Below the pieces are notes generated by a model. That model saw only the letters and a program-made list of their open reading frames with translations, had not been told where the DNA came from and searched no databases. From positions 17,734,501-17,798,500 of the forward strand of contig NC_135247.1 of NCBI RefSeq assembly GCF_947623445.1: a stretch of DNA of 64,000 nt, in the 5' to 3' direction. The position numbers and the translations under genes are program-made. Of this stretch, positions 14,106 through 26,234 are shown in pieces. Source of the stretch: Clavelina lepadiformis. Lineage: Eukaryota; Chordata; Ascidiacea; Aplousobranchia; Clavelinidae. Positions within the stretch are counted from its first letter, which is position 1. Each line of letters opens with the position of its first letter.

Positions 14106-15933
14106 TTACAGTTTACTCTGACAACTCAAAGTGACAGCATTAACCATTGGAATAATATCTTTGATGCTCAGCTCCGATGAATTCTTTGTTTTCTTGATTT
14201 TCTTCAGATAAGTTTGGAGAGCATCACTTGCTTCAATTGCACATCCCCAGTGAAAAGTGACACCAGCTCCTCCATGTCCGTAGTTGTGCAGGACTGGAAC
14301 AGTTTTCCCATCAAGATCCATTTCCTCAACTTCAATTCTAAAAAGTGCCATCAAAATTTATTACTTTAAAGAAAATAAATTTTCATATTTTGCTCATCTT
14401 ATTACATACAAAATATTGGAGGCATAATAATATATTCCATAGAGAGTATAGTTAGTATCCAACCTTATTGCACTTCTTCCAGGTCTCAGACCAACTCGAA
14501 CTTCTTTGATTTCACCGTATTTCAGACTTGGACAAATCTTGAGACATTCTCTCCAGATTTTCTTTGTGTCTTCAGGATTTTCTTTCAAGTTGTAATCACC
14601 TGTTAAATAATGGTTTATGGTGAAATTTTATTTAAAAAATATACAGTTTGTTAAATACCTGTTGAATACACGATATCAAATAGATTTTGCTCTTAAACAT
14701 GAAACTAAAATAACTAAGTTACAAAACGTAGCTACAGTGATAACACTTTGTGTAGCAGTCATACCAACTTGGTGAGTTCCACCAAGGACAACTTCTTCCA
14801 TACGAGGTAGAATGTAAGTGTCTGTTCCAGAAATGTAGAAGTGGTTGATCCAAGGAGCTTTCACCACAATCACCTTTAAAGGAAATGAATTTTGTGACAA
14901 GAGTTTTCGAAAAATAAAATAAAATGTTTGAGGCAAATCTCATTGCAGTTTCCATTTCTTTGCATTTTATTTTAAGGTTTCATCAAATTGCGAATAAATG
15001 TTGAATATTCAAAGTTGTTGAGGATTTTCACCTGTCCTCTGTCAGGTTGCATCTTCTTGTCATTTGTAATGAAGTTTGCATTGATACCAGTGCAGTTCAC
15101 AATAAGATCGAAATCTTTCAAGTCGCTAAATGCATTGATATGATGACGAATGAATCTTCCGCCTTTAAATGATATAATTGCGTATAAATTGCCAATTTGC
15201 CATTTCCAACGAGACTTAAAAGAGTTTTAAAATGAGATATTTCAATGTTCGCTATTTTACCACTTTTTTACGAGATCTTGGTGTGATGTCTTACCCATGG
15301 CTTTGATTTGGTCCATGAGCCAAGGCAAATACTTGGAGCAATCGCATTGCCATGTTGTAAAAGTATAACCTGGTTGTTGAGGAATCATAAAAGCCGATTG
15401 TGCTTTTGGGTCGATTTCCCGAAAATCAGGAAATAATTTTGTTGCATATTCGGGAACTGCCCCGCCCATTATATAACCAGACACTGGGTTTATACCTACA
15501 AAAATTAAACCTTTTTAATGTAATATATTATCGTTTGTTTAGTGGAGATCATAGCAATATACTCACCCATTTTGTACGCATCAGGATTTTTGTAAAGCAC
15601 TTTCAACCAATCCATGGTTTTTTCAAACCACCCGAAAAGTTTTGGTTCATCTTGTCCATCAGCATATGGTCGCCCGCATGGATAGGGATAGATGAAGCCA
15701 GCTGCCACATTTCCAGTCGTTTCAGGTGAGCATTTGTCGAAGAAGACAGTTACCTGTCAAGTATATTGTTTGTAGTTTAAATTTAAATTTGTTTATTTTG
15801 TTACAAACTTGTGCGTTCTTGTCACGGTTAGCAACTCTAAACTTACCTTGCAATTGGGTATGTCTTTCATAACTTTGTAAGCAGTCGACAGACCCATGAT
15901 ACCAGCTCCAATAACAGCGATGTTGAGGGACAT
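14106..15933 (-). CDS. D-aspartate/D-amino-acid oxidase, copy 2 (7 exons, 360 aa)
   Basis: Same enzyme family and gene structure as copy 1. Exons: 15847-15933, 15567-15753, 15295-15495, 15032-15162, 14765-14873, 14464-14599, 14106-14337. The first six exons have exactly the same lengths as in copy 1 (87, 187, 201, 131, 109, 136); exon 7 is three codons longer. The FAD motif GAGIMG, GLRPGR and HNYGHGG signature are intact, and the C-terminus is LSCQSKL, again PTS1. Introns 1, 3 and 6 and about 2 kb of 5' flank are close to copy 3. Intron 2 instead matches copy 4 over its whole length, which points to gene conversion. No disabling change was seen, so it is probably functional. Confidence 0.93.
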
Positions 15934-17970
15934 TTTGTATAGTTTTTGAAAATTTTTTCTTTTTCCAAAAAGTGTTTTTACACACCTATATACTTTTCTG
16001 CAAAAATGCGTTATTTAATCATTTAAATAGTTCAAGTTTAAACTTCTTTAATATCGTTTCCTTACTGACAAAAAACAAAAATCAGGGAGTATAAGCTTTA
16101 TTTCAGTTACGCTTATACTCTAATATTTTTGTTGAGATGTCGCAGATGTCGATATCTTGCTGATTAACTTCGTCGAGAAGCGTTCGCTTTTATAGGAAGG
16201 AGCTGAAGTTAAAATCGTCATTCGGCTGGATTTAGAAACTCGTTCTTTTTTTCCTCTCACTGTTAAAATTATAGATTAGTTGAAAATGTGCTGATTTGTG
16301 CTTACGGCCGACATAATTTTAACCACAATGATTTGGAGTTTTTTTAGTTACTTTAAACTTTAGCTTTTCTTATACTTGGCCATGAAGGTCATTAACTAAA
16401 GAGCTTCGTTGTTTACAATTGTTCGCTTGATGCGATTGGGCTGGGCCGCGTATATGACAAACGCGTTTATAAAAAACTTGGCTTTGTTTCACAATGTCAT
16501 AAAAGAAATCTTTTCCAAAGACTGAATTTTATAATTTTAAGAGAACGCCGAAAGTTATCATAATAAATTACAATACACATTTTACACATTCATTTAATGT
16601 AATCATATTTCCTGATATTTCTTGTTAGTTGCTTAATGACATCATCTTTAATTACCACGTGTTTGCACGCTGCTTGTCACGTGATCAATAAAGTCACGCG
16701 TCATTGACATCATTGGTAGGTCATAACAAGGAAATCCTTCAGCTAAAAATGCGCAGCGACTGTTAATCGTACTGTATACTAAAAGAAACGCGATTCTCGA
16801 AACTCACAATTTAACGCACATTATAAAGCCATAACAGACGCTTTTCTTAGTTTTTGCTTCTGTTTAACAACGATTTCGTCATTATTGCCCGCCACACTTG
16901 CAGTATTTTTTAAATTTGTTGATTTTGAGTTGCGATTTTTTAGTACTTTTTTAGCGTGTAAAACCACTTCTACACATTACCACGATCCTATCCCTTTCTG
17001 ACGTCATTGTTTTCTTCCTGATGTTTGTGCAACTTATTGATGCTGTTGCGTCACCTAAAATAATAATCGCTTAATAAATACACGTGTCTTTACGAGGATT
17101 GTGTCGCTTTAACATCATCTTACAATTAATTTTAAAATTATTCCCATACCAAAATATTGAACAAACAGCGGTAACGGTTGTGTTAAGTTAGATTTAGATT
17201 TGTATGACGGTTTGATGGTTTGTGATGTCATGTTTTTCATGATGAAACGACTGGAAACATTTCGGCTTATTGCGTTATAGTTTCAGTGACATCACAACTG
17301 CGTTCACTTCCCACAGTTCATTTCACTTTTAATTGTTCTAAAACAACTTTAAAAGAAATTATAAATACAGCAAAAGTTAACGTTTTTCTAAATTGAGGTT
17401 TTTGGTAAATCTTTGGCTTGACAGTTTTATGTGACGATGAACGACCACGACTTTCTTGCGGTTTTAAACTTTTCGCCGCGAGCCAGAGAGTTTTTAATGG
17501 CCATGCACTAGGTCATGACAAGTAGTCAATCATGCCGACGCTATAAATGAACAGAACGATATTCATTGATCTTGGTTGGGGTTTTTCAGCAAAATCTTTT
17601 GCTTTTGATATTTTAATTCTGAGTTCATATCACATAAATTTGTTGCGAACGTTACATGCGCATGGAACGAATTTCTTCTGCTATATACCGTGCATTGTTA
17701 AATAAAAGAAGCTATTATTTGTATTGTATTTAAACTATTATTATTATAGTTTGTAATTATAAATTGTTTCAAGTTTCTCAAAATTGTTGTCTGGAGGCCG
17801 GACTACGACTAAAATGTCTAAGTATGATCATATTTGGCAGGGGGTGGAGCAATAATCACTCCAGACTGGCAATGTGCTATTTAATAGAATAGCGAAGTGA
17901 CCTTGTAAAGCTTCTGCTCGTCTTCGAACGCAGTTTTTGTCATACTTAAACTTTATATGAAAAATTTTAT
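15934..17970. repeat. Inverted-repeat arm: 5' flank of DDO copy 2 (pairs with 22362-24399)
   Basis: The reverse complement of 22362-24399 follows this stretch nearly base for base, from the start codon out to TTTGTCATACTTAAACTTTA at about 17940-17960. Beyond that point the two diverge. The arm contains no gene. It includes palindromic CACGTG words and a CTATAAATG-type box near 17541. Two kilobases of preserved upstream sequence means both genes probably share their regulation. Confidence 0.85.
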
Positions 17971-17980
17971 ATAACTCGCT

Positions 17981-18679
17981 ATGCTTGTGTTTGTTATATT
18001 TGTTAAGCTTTTAGTTTCATTTTCACTTGGGTGGACGTCTATAATTGTTTATGTTAGCTTTGAATCGTTGTTTTTGGTGGGTTTGTTGATGCAAATGATT
18101 GCAGAGCTACGCTGTCCTGGTGAATTGTCGTTCTTGCACAACCTTGTAAAAGCACAATTAAAAGTCAGAATGACGTTTTCTCTGACGTTATTTTATTTGG
18201 TGCTTTTTTTAGGGAAATCTCCCCAGCTCAGTGAAGCGATTATTGAAAAAACACAGCTTGTCTTGTTGGCTGCAAGGAATGTAGGTATACTACCGAAGAA
18301 TTTAAACATATTACAAAATCATTTTAGTCCGATAAAACAAATCATTTTTACAGTTAACAAAATTTTTTCTATAAGCAGTACATCTGCACTTCAAAAATTC
18401 AAACAAAATATACCCAAAAGTCTTAAACCAGAAAATTTGTATGCTTATGATAAGCAGTGGATCGATTTACTCGCCATAATGGAACAGCTCTACTTTTTTA
18501 ACTTACAACGTACAACTAAAAAGCTCACAGACACGTTCATTTCGTTCAGTTATCCCAAGTCCGCAAGTTACTCGTTAATTATTATTATTAATACTTATAG
18601 TAAATTTATTTTCCATGATTTCTCTTTTATTTTTATAATGAATGAGGAAATAAGTCATTGTCTAATTTTCTATACATAG
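17981..18679 (+). CDS. Unrecognised 232-codon ORF in the palindrome spacer
   Basis: This is the longest uninterrupted frame in the window (232 aa). The first 45 residues hold two hydrophobic stretches and a further one lies near residues 62-80. The rest is Lys/Ile/Leu/Phe-rich with no motif I can name. It sits immediately inside the point where inverted arm homology ends, so it belongs to the 4.4 kb unique spacer. The composition is AT-driven and no splice partners are evident. It may be a remnant of an element ORF or a chance frame. Confidence 0.3.
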   Translation: MLVFVIFVKLLVSFSLGWTSIIVYVSFESLFLVGLLMQMIAELRCPGELSFLHNLVKAQLKVRMTFSLTLFYLVLFLGKSPQLSEAIIEKTQLVLLAARNVGILPKNLNILQNHFSPIKQIIFTVNKIFSISSTSALQKFKQNIPKSLKPENLYAYDKQWIDLLAIMEQLYFFNLQRTTKKLTDTFISFSYPKSASYSLIIIINTYSKFIFHDFSFIFIMNEEISHCLIFYT

Positions 18680-20479
18680 TTATATATGAACATGTAATTA
18701 TATACAAATTCAATGCCTTTTGAAAATCCCCTTCTGATGTAAGTCATCTGAACGCTAATACTTCGTGAAGATCTGTGCACATTTTAAATTGTGATCGTTG
18801 GCGGACGTATTTTGGTTATATAGTATGCCTTATGCTTCAACACTATCCAACAGGCAAACACCAAATTACAAAACCTTGGAATAACGTCCGTGGAAGAGTT
18901 AAGCGAAATGCGGTTTGAAAAAGATCATTTATTGTTAGTTTTTTGCTTGAATTTAAAACTATTAAAACTATGAATTTACAACTATTGATTATAACTTATT
19001 TTTTACTTTACCGGAGCGATGTTAAAAATGAAAGCTTAAACGTCTGCCATGCAGTGTAAGCTAAGCGTAATTTGTAAAATGTTCTAAAACTTTTCTTTTA
19101 AATCACGTATGGTCACAAACTTTTTACGTTTTTGGCGTTAGTTATTTCACGTTTCTGTACGTTTAAGAATGATCAAGACATTTTTTATTGAGAAGTTTTA
19201 AGCCCATTTGAAGTCTTTAGATGATATGTTTACAATTTAGAATACATTTATACATCGCGTAACATAAAATATTTCTGTACATTTATGCCTGTAGTTGTCA
19301 AGGTCATTTCTGAAAAAAAGGATTAAAAATTCAGAGTTTTTTCTTAGATGAAATTTAATCGTGAAGAAGTTTGTCTATTACTGGAGATGTTCACTTTTAA
19401 GCAAAATTCGTTTAGTTTAATTTCATCCTGACATTGAAGTGTTTTCCTGTTTGTTTGGCTTAAAATATAAATACATTGGCTTCATTCTCTTTCATATAAG
19501 TTCTGTTTCTATGACCGCTCTTACTTTTTTAAGTTTTGCGTGATCACTTCTCACAATGAACGTTTATCTTGATCAAGGACTAACTGTTGGTTTTAGCTCG
19601 TGGTAAACTCCAAGATCGTGATTAGCGTATTTTCTTGAATAGAAACCGCGGCTACTATTTTTTATTTTTGAACGTTTTGTGCGGCTTCTATTTTTATTAC
19701 GTGAAAGTTTTTGTCTTCTAATTGGTGCTCAGTGGGCATTCGAGTTTATCTACCATAAGTACCGGTAACAAAAAAACGGAAACAGTAATTCAGCTGCAAT
19801 TTTATTGTCTTTTTTTGTAAAACCGCTAATCCGACAGCTGCTATTATTGTCGCATCTGTGTAAAGAAAACAAAACCAGAAGGAAGTACCGGTAGTGTTGA
19901 TTTGGTGACAATAAAATTTTGCGCTCTCTTTTTACAAAAAGGTTTTATTCTATTACTATCCGAACACTACTGTAATGTGACAACTGCTGTTTTTCGCATG
20001 TGCAAGCTCTCAATGAAAGCCTTTATATTACACCGGAGTCAACACTCTATTGGAAGACGCTGTTTTCATTGTCTTCCAAGTTGTGTCGTTATAATTATAT
20101 TTCTGCTACGGTATTTATTGCGCTATTACATAACGTCATACTTGCCATAAGTTCAATCTCGGTTCACGGTATAATTGCAAACTTATCGAAGAATAGTTGA
20201 TTGACAATCAGTGGTTCCGTAAACATGCTATCCACCTTGCACTTTTGAACTTATTGTACTAAGATAACCCCATACTTGTCATCCTATTTTGTAAACATGT
20301 TATTTACATTGCATTATGAACTTGCCGAATTTGAAATAACCCCTATGTGATTGACAACTTAATTGTACATTGTACATAAAAAATATGTACAACGCTTGAG
20401 TTGTTTTTTTTGCATGTCGTTAGATATGTTTGCTTTGTTTTATGTTATCAGTAAAGATGCGATTTCATCATTGTCTTCT

Positions 20480-20560
20480 GCGGCTTCTATGGGAAGGCGG
20501 CTTCTATGCGAGGGCGGCTTCTATGGGAAGGCGGCTTCTATGCGAGGGAGGCTTCTATTG
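20480..20560. repeat. 17-bp GCGGCTTCTATG minisatellite, about 5 units
   Basis: Units alternate GCGGCTTCTATGGGAAG and GCGGCTTCTATGCGAGG, giving a 34-bp higher-order period. Degenerate single units GCGGCTACTAT, GCGGCTTCTAT and GCGGTTTCTAT lie nearby at about 19650, 19680 and 20580, so the array probably expanded from a dispersed word. Confidence 0.85.
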
Positions 20561-20611
20561 TTTATTTTTAATCAAATCGTGCGGTTTCTATTAAAGAAAT
20601 TGCGGTAGACA

Positions 20612-20882
20612 CTTATGATCAAGTTGAAAAATACGCTACTCGATATGCGTTATGACGCAAATTACAGTACGTGACATGGCGTAGGTCAAAAATATGATAA
20701 AAAAGTTTCATGTGGCATGTACGCCCTTGTTATATAACAAAGAAGCAATGAGAAAATATTTCGGAGAAATTTTCCAAGTGATAGTTTTAGCTCGTGGTAA
20801 ATTCCCAGATCGTTATTAGACACTTATGATCAAGTTGAAAAATATGCTACTCGATATGCGTTATGACGCAAATTACAGTACC
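20612..20882. repeat. Direct repeat pair of about 70 bp
   Basis: GACACTTATGATCAAGTTG and the following sequence to TTACAGTAC occur at 20612-20680 and again at 20817-20882 with one or two differences. The second copy joins directly onto the longer direct repeat that begins at 20885. Confidence 0.8.
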
Positions 20883-20884
20883 TG

Positions 20885-22030
20885 TCTTGAAAACTGTTTC
20901 TGGACAGCACTACAGGCTGAAAACAAAAAATAATCCTCAATATAATTGAAATATTTTTGTTATTTATGTTGACGATGACCCAAATAATTGTTTTATTCTG
21001 CAAATATTAAATCTCTCACTTTGTTGCTAAATGTTTGGAAATTCGTCCGCTATTTCTTGAATTCTCAATTCTCGTTTGATTTCTTACTTTAATGTTTAGT
21101 TTATTTGATTTAGATTAGATTAGTCTTGAAGTGAGAACCGTCAAGGTGTTCATAAATATAACTTTATCTTTATATTTTATGTGGCTATTTAGCAAGTTTT
21201 ACAGTCTATTGTCTTTGTTGTGATTTGTGCGTTTCCCACTAATTATACAGGCGCGTTTATTCAATAACATTTGATCGTGATGAAATTCGACTTTTATACC
21301 ACTTGTTACGGCAAGAATAAAACGTTTGCTTTGCCGCAAGTTTAATCTCATTCTGACGTAGAAATTTTCTTCCTGCTTTGCCTTCATTGATTGGATAAGC
21401 TGAACAACCAGCATTGTTTCTTTAAGATGACACGTCGTTGCGTGTTAAGATAATATTCACCGTTTATTCAAGGTTTATTCTATTAAAATAACCAACAAAA
21501 ACTTTCAAATCTTATACATGTTTTACTAGACCAAAGAAAACTCGAAAAACTCTTCAAAAATATAAAAATATTATTAACCCATTATTTACTTCATGTTGTA
21601 AACATTATTATGGTTTTATTTTTAACTTTTGTGAAGTTTTGGTTATTTACAAAGTTACCTTTTTGGAATGAAAACGTTGGTTCAAAGAGGAAAATTTTGT
21701 TTTAGCTTTTAGTGAACTCCCAGATCATGATTAAAATTTCCGGACCAAGCTGAAAAATAACCTACTCCTATACGTGATCACTTAAATCGTTACGATTTAA
21801 CACATTTTTCTTCATGTTATTCTCATAAAACAAACAAGTTCTGCTGTGAAATCAGAATAAGCCAAGAAAGCCGAACGTACATCTATCTTGATTATTTTGA
21901 TGATCGTGGCATCATTGGGGTCATGATGTGGTAACAGCAAAGTGCGTCATCAGTCATAAGTCCGAATCATGAAAATGTTCCATCATCATGAGATGGGATT
22001 CTGAAGTTGAACGCTTTTAACGCGAATATT
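20885..22030. repeat. Direct repeat, copy b (pairs with 10165-11340)
   Basis: Same order of landmarks as copy a, with scattered substitutions and a shortened TA-rich part near 21600. A third, inverted fragment of the same family follows at 22090-22340. Confidence 0.75.
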
Positions 22031-22089
22031 TTTTGGCTTTAGGAGGCTTAAGTTCTGAAGTTTTATGTAAAGCTCTGTAGGAGATGTTG

Positions 22090-22340
22090 ACATAGAATAA
22101 AACCATAAAAATATTTAATTATAATAATACTAATAATATAATAATATTAACTTATAATTTTTACAACATAAAGTACATAAAGGGTTAATAATATTTTTAT
22201 ATTTTTGAAGAGTTTATCGAGTTTTTTTGGTCTAGTAAAAAACGTATAAAATTTAAACATTTTTGTTGGTTATTTCAATATAATAAACCTTGAATATTAT
22301 CTTAACACGCAACGACGTGTCATCTTAAAGAAGCAATATA
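22090..22340. repeat. Inverted fragment of the 10.7-10.9 kb repeat
   Basis: The reverse complement of this segment matches about 10730-10940, including AACCCTTTATGTACTTTATG and the cytosine-poor TTATTATA tract. It also pairs with 21440-21620, so the two fragments here could form a hairpin with a loop of about 450 bp. Confidence 0.7.
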
Positions 22341-22361
22341 TTATAATTATATATATAATTA

Positions 22362-24399
22362 TATAATTTTTCATATAAAGTTTAAGTATGACAAAAACTG
22401 CGTTCGAAAACGAGGAGAACCTTGACAAGGTCACTTCGCTCTTCTATTAAATAGCACGTTGTCAATATGGAGTGATTATTGCTCCACCCCCTGCCAAATA
22501 TGACTTTACTTGGACATTTTAGTCGTAGTCCAGCCTCCAGACAACAATTTTGACAAACTTGAAACAATTTATAATTACAAACTATAATAATAATAGTTTA
22601 AATACAATACAAATAATAGCTTCTTTTATTTAACAATGCACGGTATATAGCAGAAGAATGTCGTTCCATGCGCATGTAACGTTCGCAACAAATTTATGTG
22701 ATATGAACTCAGAATGAAAAAATCAAAAGCAAAAGATTTTCCTGAAAAACCCCAACCAAGACCAATGAATGTTGTTCTGTTCATTTATAGCGTCGGCATG
22801 ATTGACTACTTGTCATGACCTAGTGCATGGCCATTACGGACTCTCTGGCTCGCTGCGAAAAATTTAAAACCACAAGAAAGTCGTGGTCGTTCATCGTCAC
22901 ATAAAACTGTCTAGCCAAAGAATTACCAAAAACCTCAATTTAGAAAAACGTTAACTTTTGCTGTATTTATAATTTCTTTTAAAGTTGTTTTAGAACAATT
23001 AAAAGTGAAATGAACTGTGGGAAGTGAACGCAGTTGTGATTTCACTAAAACTATAACGCAATAAGCCGAAATGTTTCCAGTCGTTTCATCATGACAAACA
23101 TGACATCACAAACCAGCAAACCGTCATACAAATCTAAATCTAACTTAACACAACCGTTACCGCTGTTTGTTCAATATTTTGGTATGGGAATAATTTTAAA
23201 ATTAATTGTAAGATGATGTTAAAGCGACACAATCCTCGTAAAGACACGTGTATTTATTATGCAATTTTTATTTTAGGTGACGCAACAGCATCAATAAGTT
23301 GCACAAACATCAGGAAGAAAACAATGACGTCAGAAAGGGATAGGATCGTGGTAATGTGTAGAAGTGGTTTTACACGCTAAAAAAGTACTAAAAAATCGCA
23401 ACTCAAAATCAACAAATTTAAAAAATACTGTAAGTGTGGCGGGCAATAATGACGAAATCGTTGTTAAACAGAAGCAAAAACTAAGAAAAGCGTCTGTTAT
23501 GGCTTTATAATGTGCGTTAAACTTTGAGTTTCGAGAATCGCGTTTCTTTTAGTATACAGTACGATTAACAGTCGCTGCGCATTTTTAGCTGAAGGATTTC
23601 CTTGTTATGACCTACCAATGATGTCAATGACGCGTGACTTTATTGATCACGTGACAAGCAGCGTGCAACCACGTGGTAATTAAAGATGATGTCATTAAGC
23701 AACTAGCAAGAAATATCAGGAAATATGATTACATTAAATGAATGTGTAAAATGTATATTGTAATTTATTATGATAACTTTCAGCGTTCTCTTAAAATTAT
23801 AAAATTCAGTCTTTGGAAAAGATTTCTTTTATGACATTGTGAAACAAAGCCAAGTTTTTTATAAAAGTGTTTGTCATATACGCGGCCCAGCCCAATCGCA
23901 TCAAGCGAATATTTGTAAACAACGAAGCTCTTTAGTTAATGACCTTCATGGCCAAGTGTAATGAAAGCTAAAATTTAAAGTAACTAAAAAACTCCAAATC
24001 ATTGTGGTTAAAATTATGTCGGTCGTAAGCACAAATCAGCACATTTTCAACTTCTCTATAATTTTAACAGTGAGAGGAAAAAAAGAACGAGTTTCTAAAT
24101 CCAGCCGAATGACGATTTTAACTTCAGCTCCTTCCTATAAAAGCGAACGCATCTCGACGAAATTAATCAGCAAGATATCGCAATCTGCGACATCTCAACA
24201 AAAATATTAGAGTATAAGCGTAATTGAAATAAAGCTTATACTGCCTGATTTTTGTTTTTTTGACAGTAAGGAAACGATATTAAATAAGTTTAAACTTAAA
24301 ATATTTAAATGATTAAATAACGCATTTTTGCAGAAGAACATATAGGTGTGTAAAAACACTTTTTTGAAAAAGCAATAAGTTTTCAAAAACTATACAAAA
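22362..24399. repeat. Inverted-repeat arm: 5' flank of DDO copy 3
   Basis: Mirror copy of 15934-17970 with only scattered differences. No gene is present in it. Confidence 0.85.
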
Positions 24400-26234
24400 A
24401 TGTCCCTCAACATTGCTGTTATTGGAGCTGGTATCATGGGTCTGTCGACTGCTTACAAAGTTATGAAAGACATACCCAATTGCAAGGTAAGTTTAGAACT
24501 TCTAATCGTGACAAGAACGCACAAGTTTGTAACAAAATAAACAAATTTAAATTTAAACTACAAACAATATACTTGACAGGTAACTGTCTTCTTCGACAAA
24601 TGCTCACCTGAAACAACTGGAAATGTGGCAGCTGGCTTCATCTATCCCTATCCATGCGGGCGACCATATGCTGATGGACAAGACGAACCAAAACTCTTCG
24701 GATGGTTTGAAAAAACCATGGATTGGTTGAAAGTGCTTTACAAAAATCCTGATGCGTACAAAATGGGTGAGTATAAAAAATTAATATGCAATAAAACAAG
24801 AAAGATCTAAACATCATCTTAGAAATCCACAACAACTTGCTATTATTTGTCTTTCTACAGGTATAAACCCAGTGTCTGGTTATATAATGGGCGGGGCAGT
24901 TCCCGAATATGCAACAAAACTATTCCCTGATTTTCGGGAAATCGATCCTAAAGCACAATCGGCTTTTATGATTCCTCAACAACCAGGTTATACTTTTACA
25001 ACATGGCAATGCGATTGCTCCAAGTATTTGCCATGGCTCATGGACCAAATCAAAACCATGGGTAGGTGATAAAGTGGTAAAATAGCGAACATTGAAATAT
25101 TTCATTTTAAAAATTCTTTTATGTCTCGTTCGAAATGGCAAATTGGCAATTTATACGCCATTATATCATTTAAAGGCGGAAGATTTATACGTCATCACAT
25201 CAACGCATTCAGCGACTTGAAAGATTTCGATCTTATTGTGAACTGCACTGGTATTAATGCAAATTTCATTACAAATGACAAGAAGATGCAACCTGACAGA
25301 GGACAGGTAAATATCCTCAACAATTTTGAATATTCAACATTTATTCGCAATTTGATGAAACCTTAAAATAAAATGCAAAGAAATGGAAACTGCAATGAGA
25401 CTTGCCTCAAACATTTTATTTTATTTTTCGAAAACTCTTGTTACAAAATTCATTTCCTTTACAGGTGATTGTGGTGAAAGCTCCTTGGATCAACCACTTC
25501 TACATTTCTGGAACAGACACTTACATTCTACCTCGTATGGAAGAAGTTGTCCTTGGTGGAACTCACCAAGTTGGTATGATTACCATACAAAGTGTAATTA
25601 CTTTATTTACATTATGTTACATAGTTATTTTAGTTATTTTAGTTTCATGTTTAAGAGCAAAATCTATTCAATATCGTGTATTCAACAGGTATTTAACAAA
25701 CTGTATATTTTTTAAATAAAATTTAACCATAAACCAATATCTAACAGGTGATTACAACTTGAAAGAGAATCCTGAAGACACGAAGAAAATCTGGAGAGAA
25801 TGTCTCAAGATTTGTCCAAGTCTAAAATACGGTGAAATCAAAGAAGTTCGAGTTGGTCTGAGACCTGGAAGAAGTGCAATAAGGTTGGTTACTAACTATA
25901 CTCTCTATGTAGAATATATTATTATGCCCCCAATATTTTTTATGTAATAAGATGAGCAAAATATGAAAATTTATTTTCTTTAAAGTAATAAATTTTCATG
26001 GCATTTTTTAGAATTGAAGTTGAAGAAATGAATCTTGATGGGAAAACTGTTCCAGTCCTGCACAACTACGGACATGGAGGAGCTGGTGTCACTTTTCACT
26101 GGGGATGTGCAATTGAAGCAAGTGATGCTCTCCAAACTTATCTGAAGAAAATCAAGAAAACAAAGAAGTCGTCGGAACCGAGCATCAAAGATATTATTCC
26201 AATGGTCAATGCAATTTCACTTAGTAAACTATGA
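24400..26234 (+). CDS. D-aspartate/D-amino-acid oxidase, copy 3 (7 exons, 357 aa), mosaic
   Basis: Exons: 24400-24486, 24580-24766, 24861-25061, 25176-25306, 25465-25573, 25748-25883, 26012-26234. Exon lengths are identical to copy 1. The frame is open, with FAD motif [21 protein letters not shown] and terminal SKL, so the predicted product is a peroxisomal FAD oxidase. The gene is a mosaic. Its 5' flank, intron 1 and introns 3 to 6 follow copy 2, whereas the end of exon 7 (NAISLSKL) and all of the 3' flank follow copy 1. Intron 2 matches neither copy 1 nor copy 2. It lies head-to-head with copy 2 across a palindrome. It appears functional. Confidence 0.93.

Larger units (their letters stand above)
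18680..20884. other. Palindrome spacer, mostly non-coding
   Basis: No gene is recognised. It contains a 17-bp minisatellite (20480-20560) and a roughly 70 bp direct repeat (20612-20680 with 20817-20882). A word of the form TTTTAGCTCGTGGTAAACTCC recurs in variant form at 11023, 19594, 20784 and 21700. Confidence 0.5.

Noticed and set aside
15400-15729. 109-codon plus-strand frame
   Set aside because: Antisense shadow of exons 2-3 of DDO copy 2.
25402-25719. 105- and 110-codon frames overlapping exon 5 of copy 3
   Set aside because: One is the exon frame running into intron, the other an off-frame shadow; the true exon is 25465-25573.
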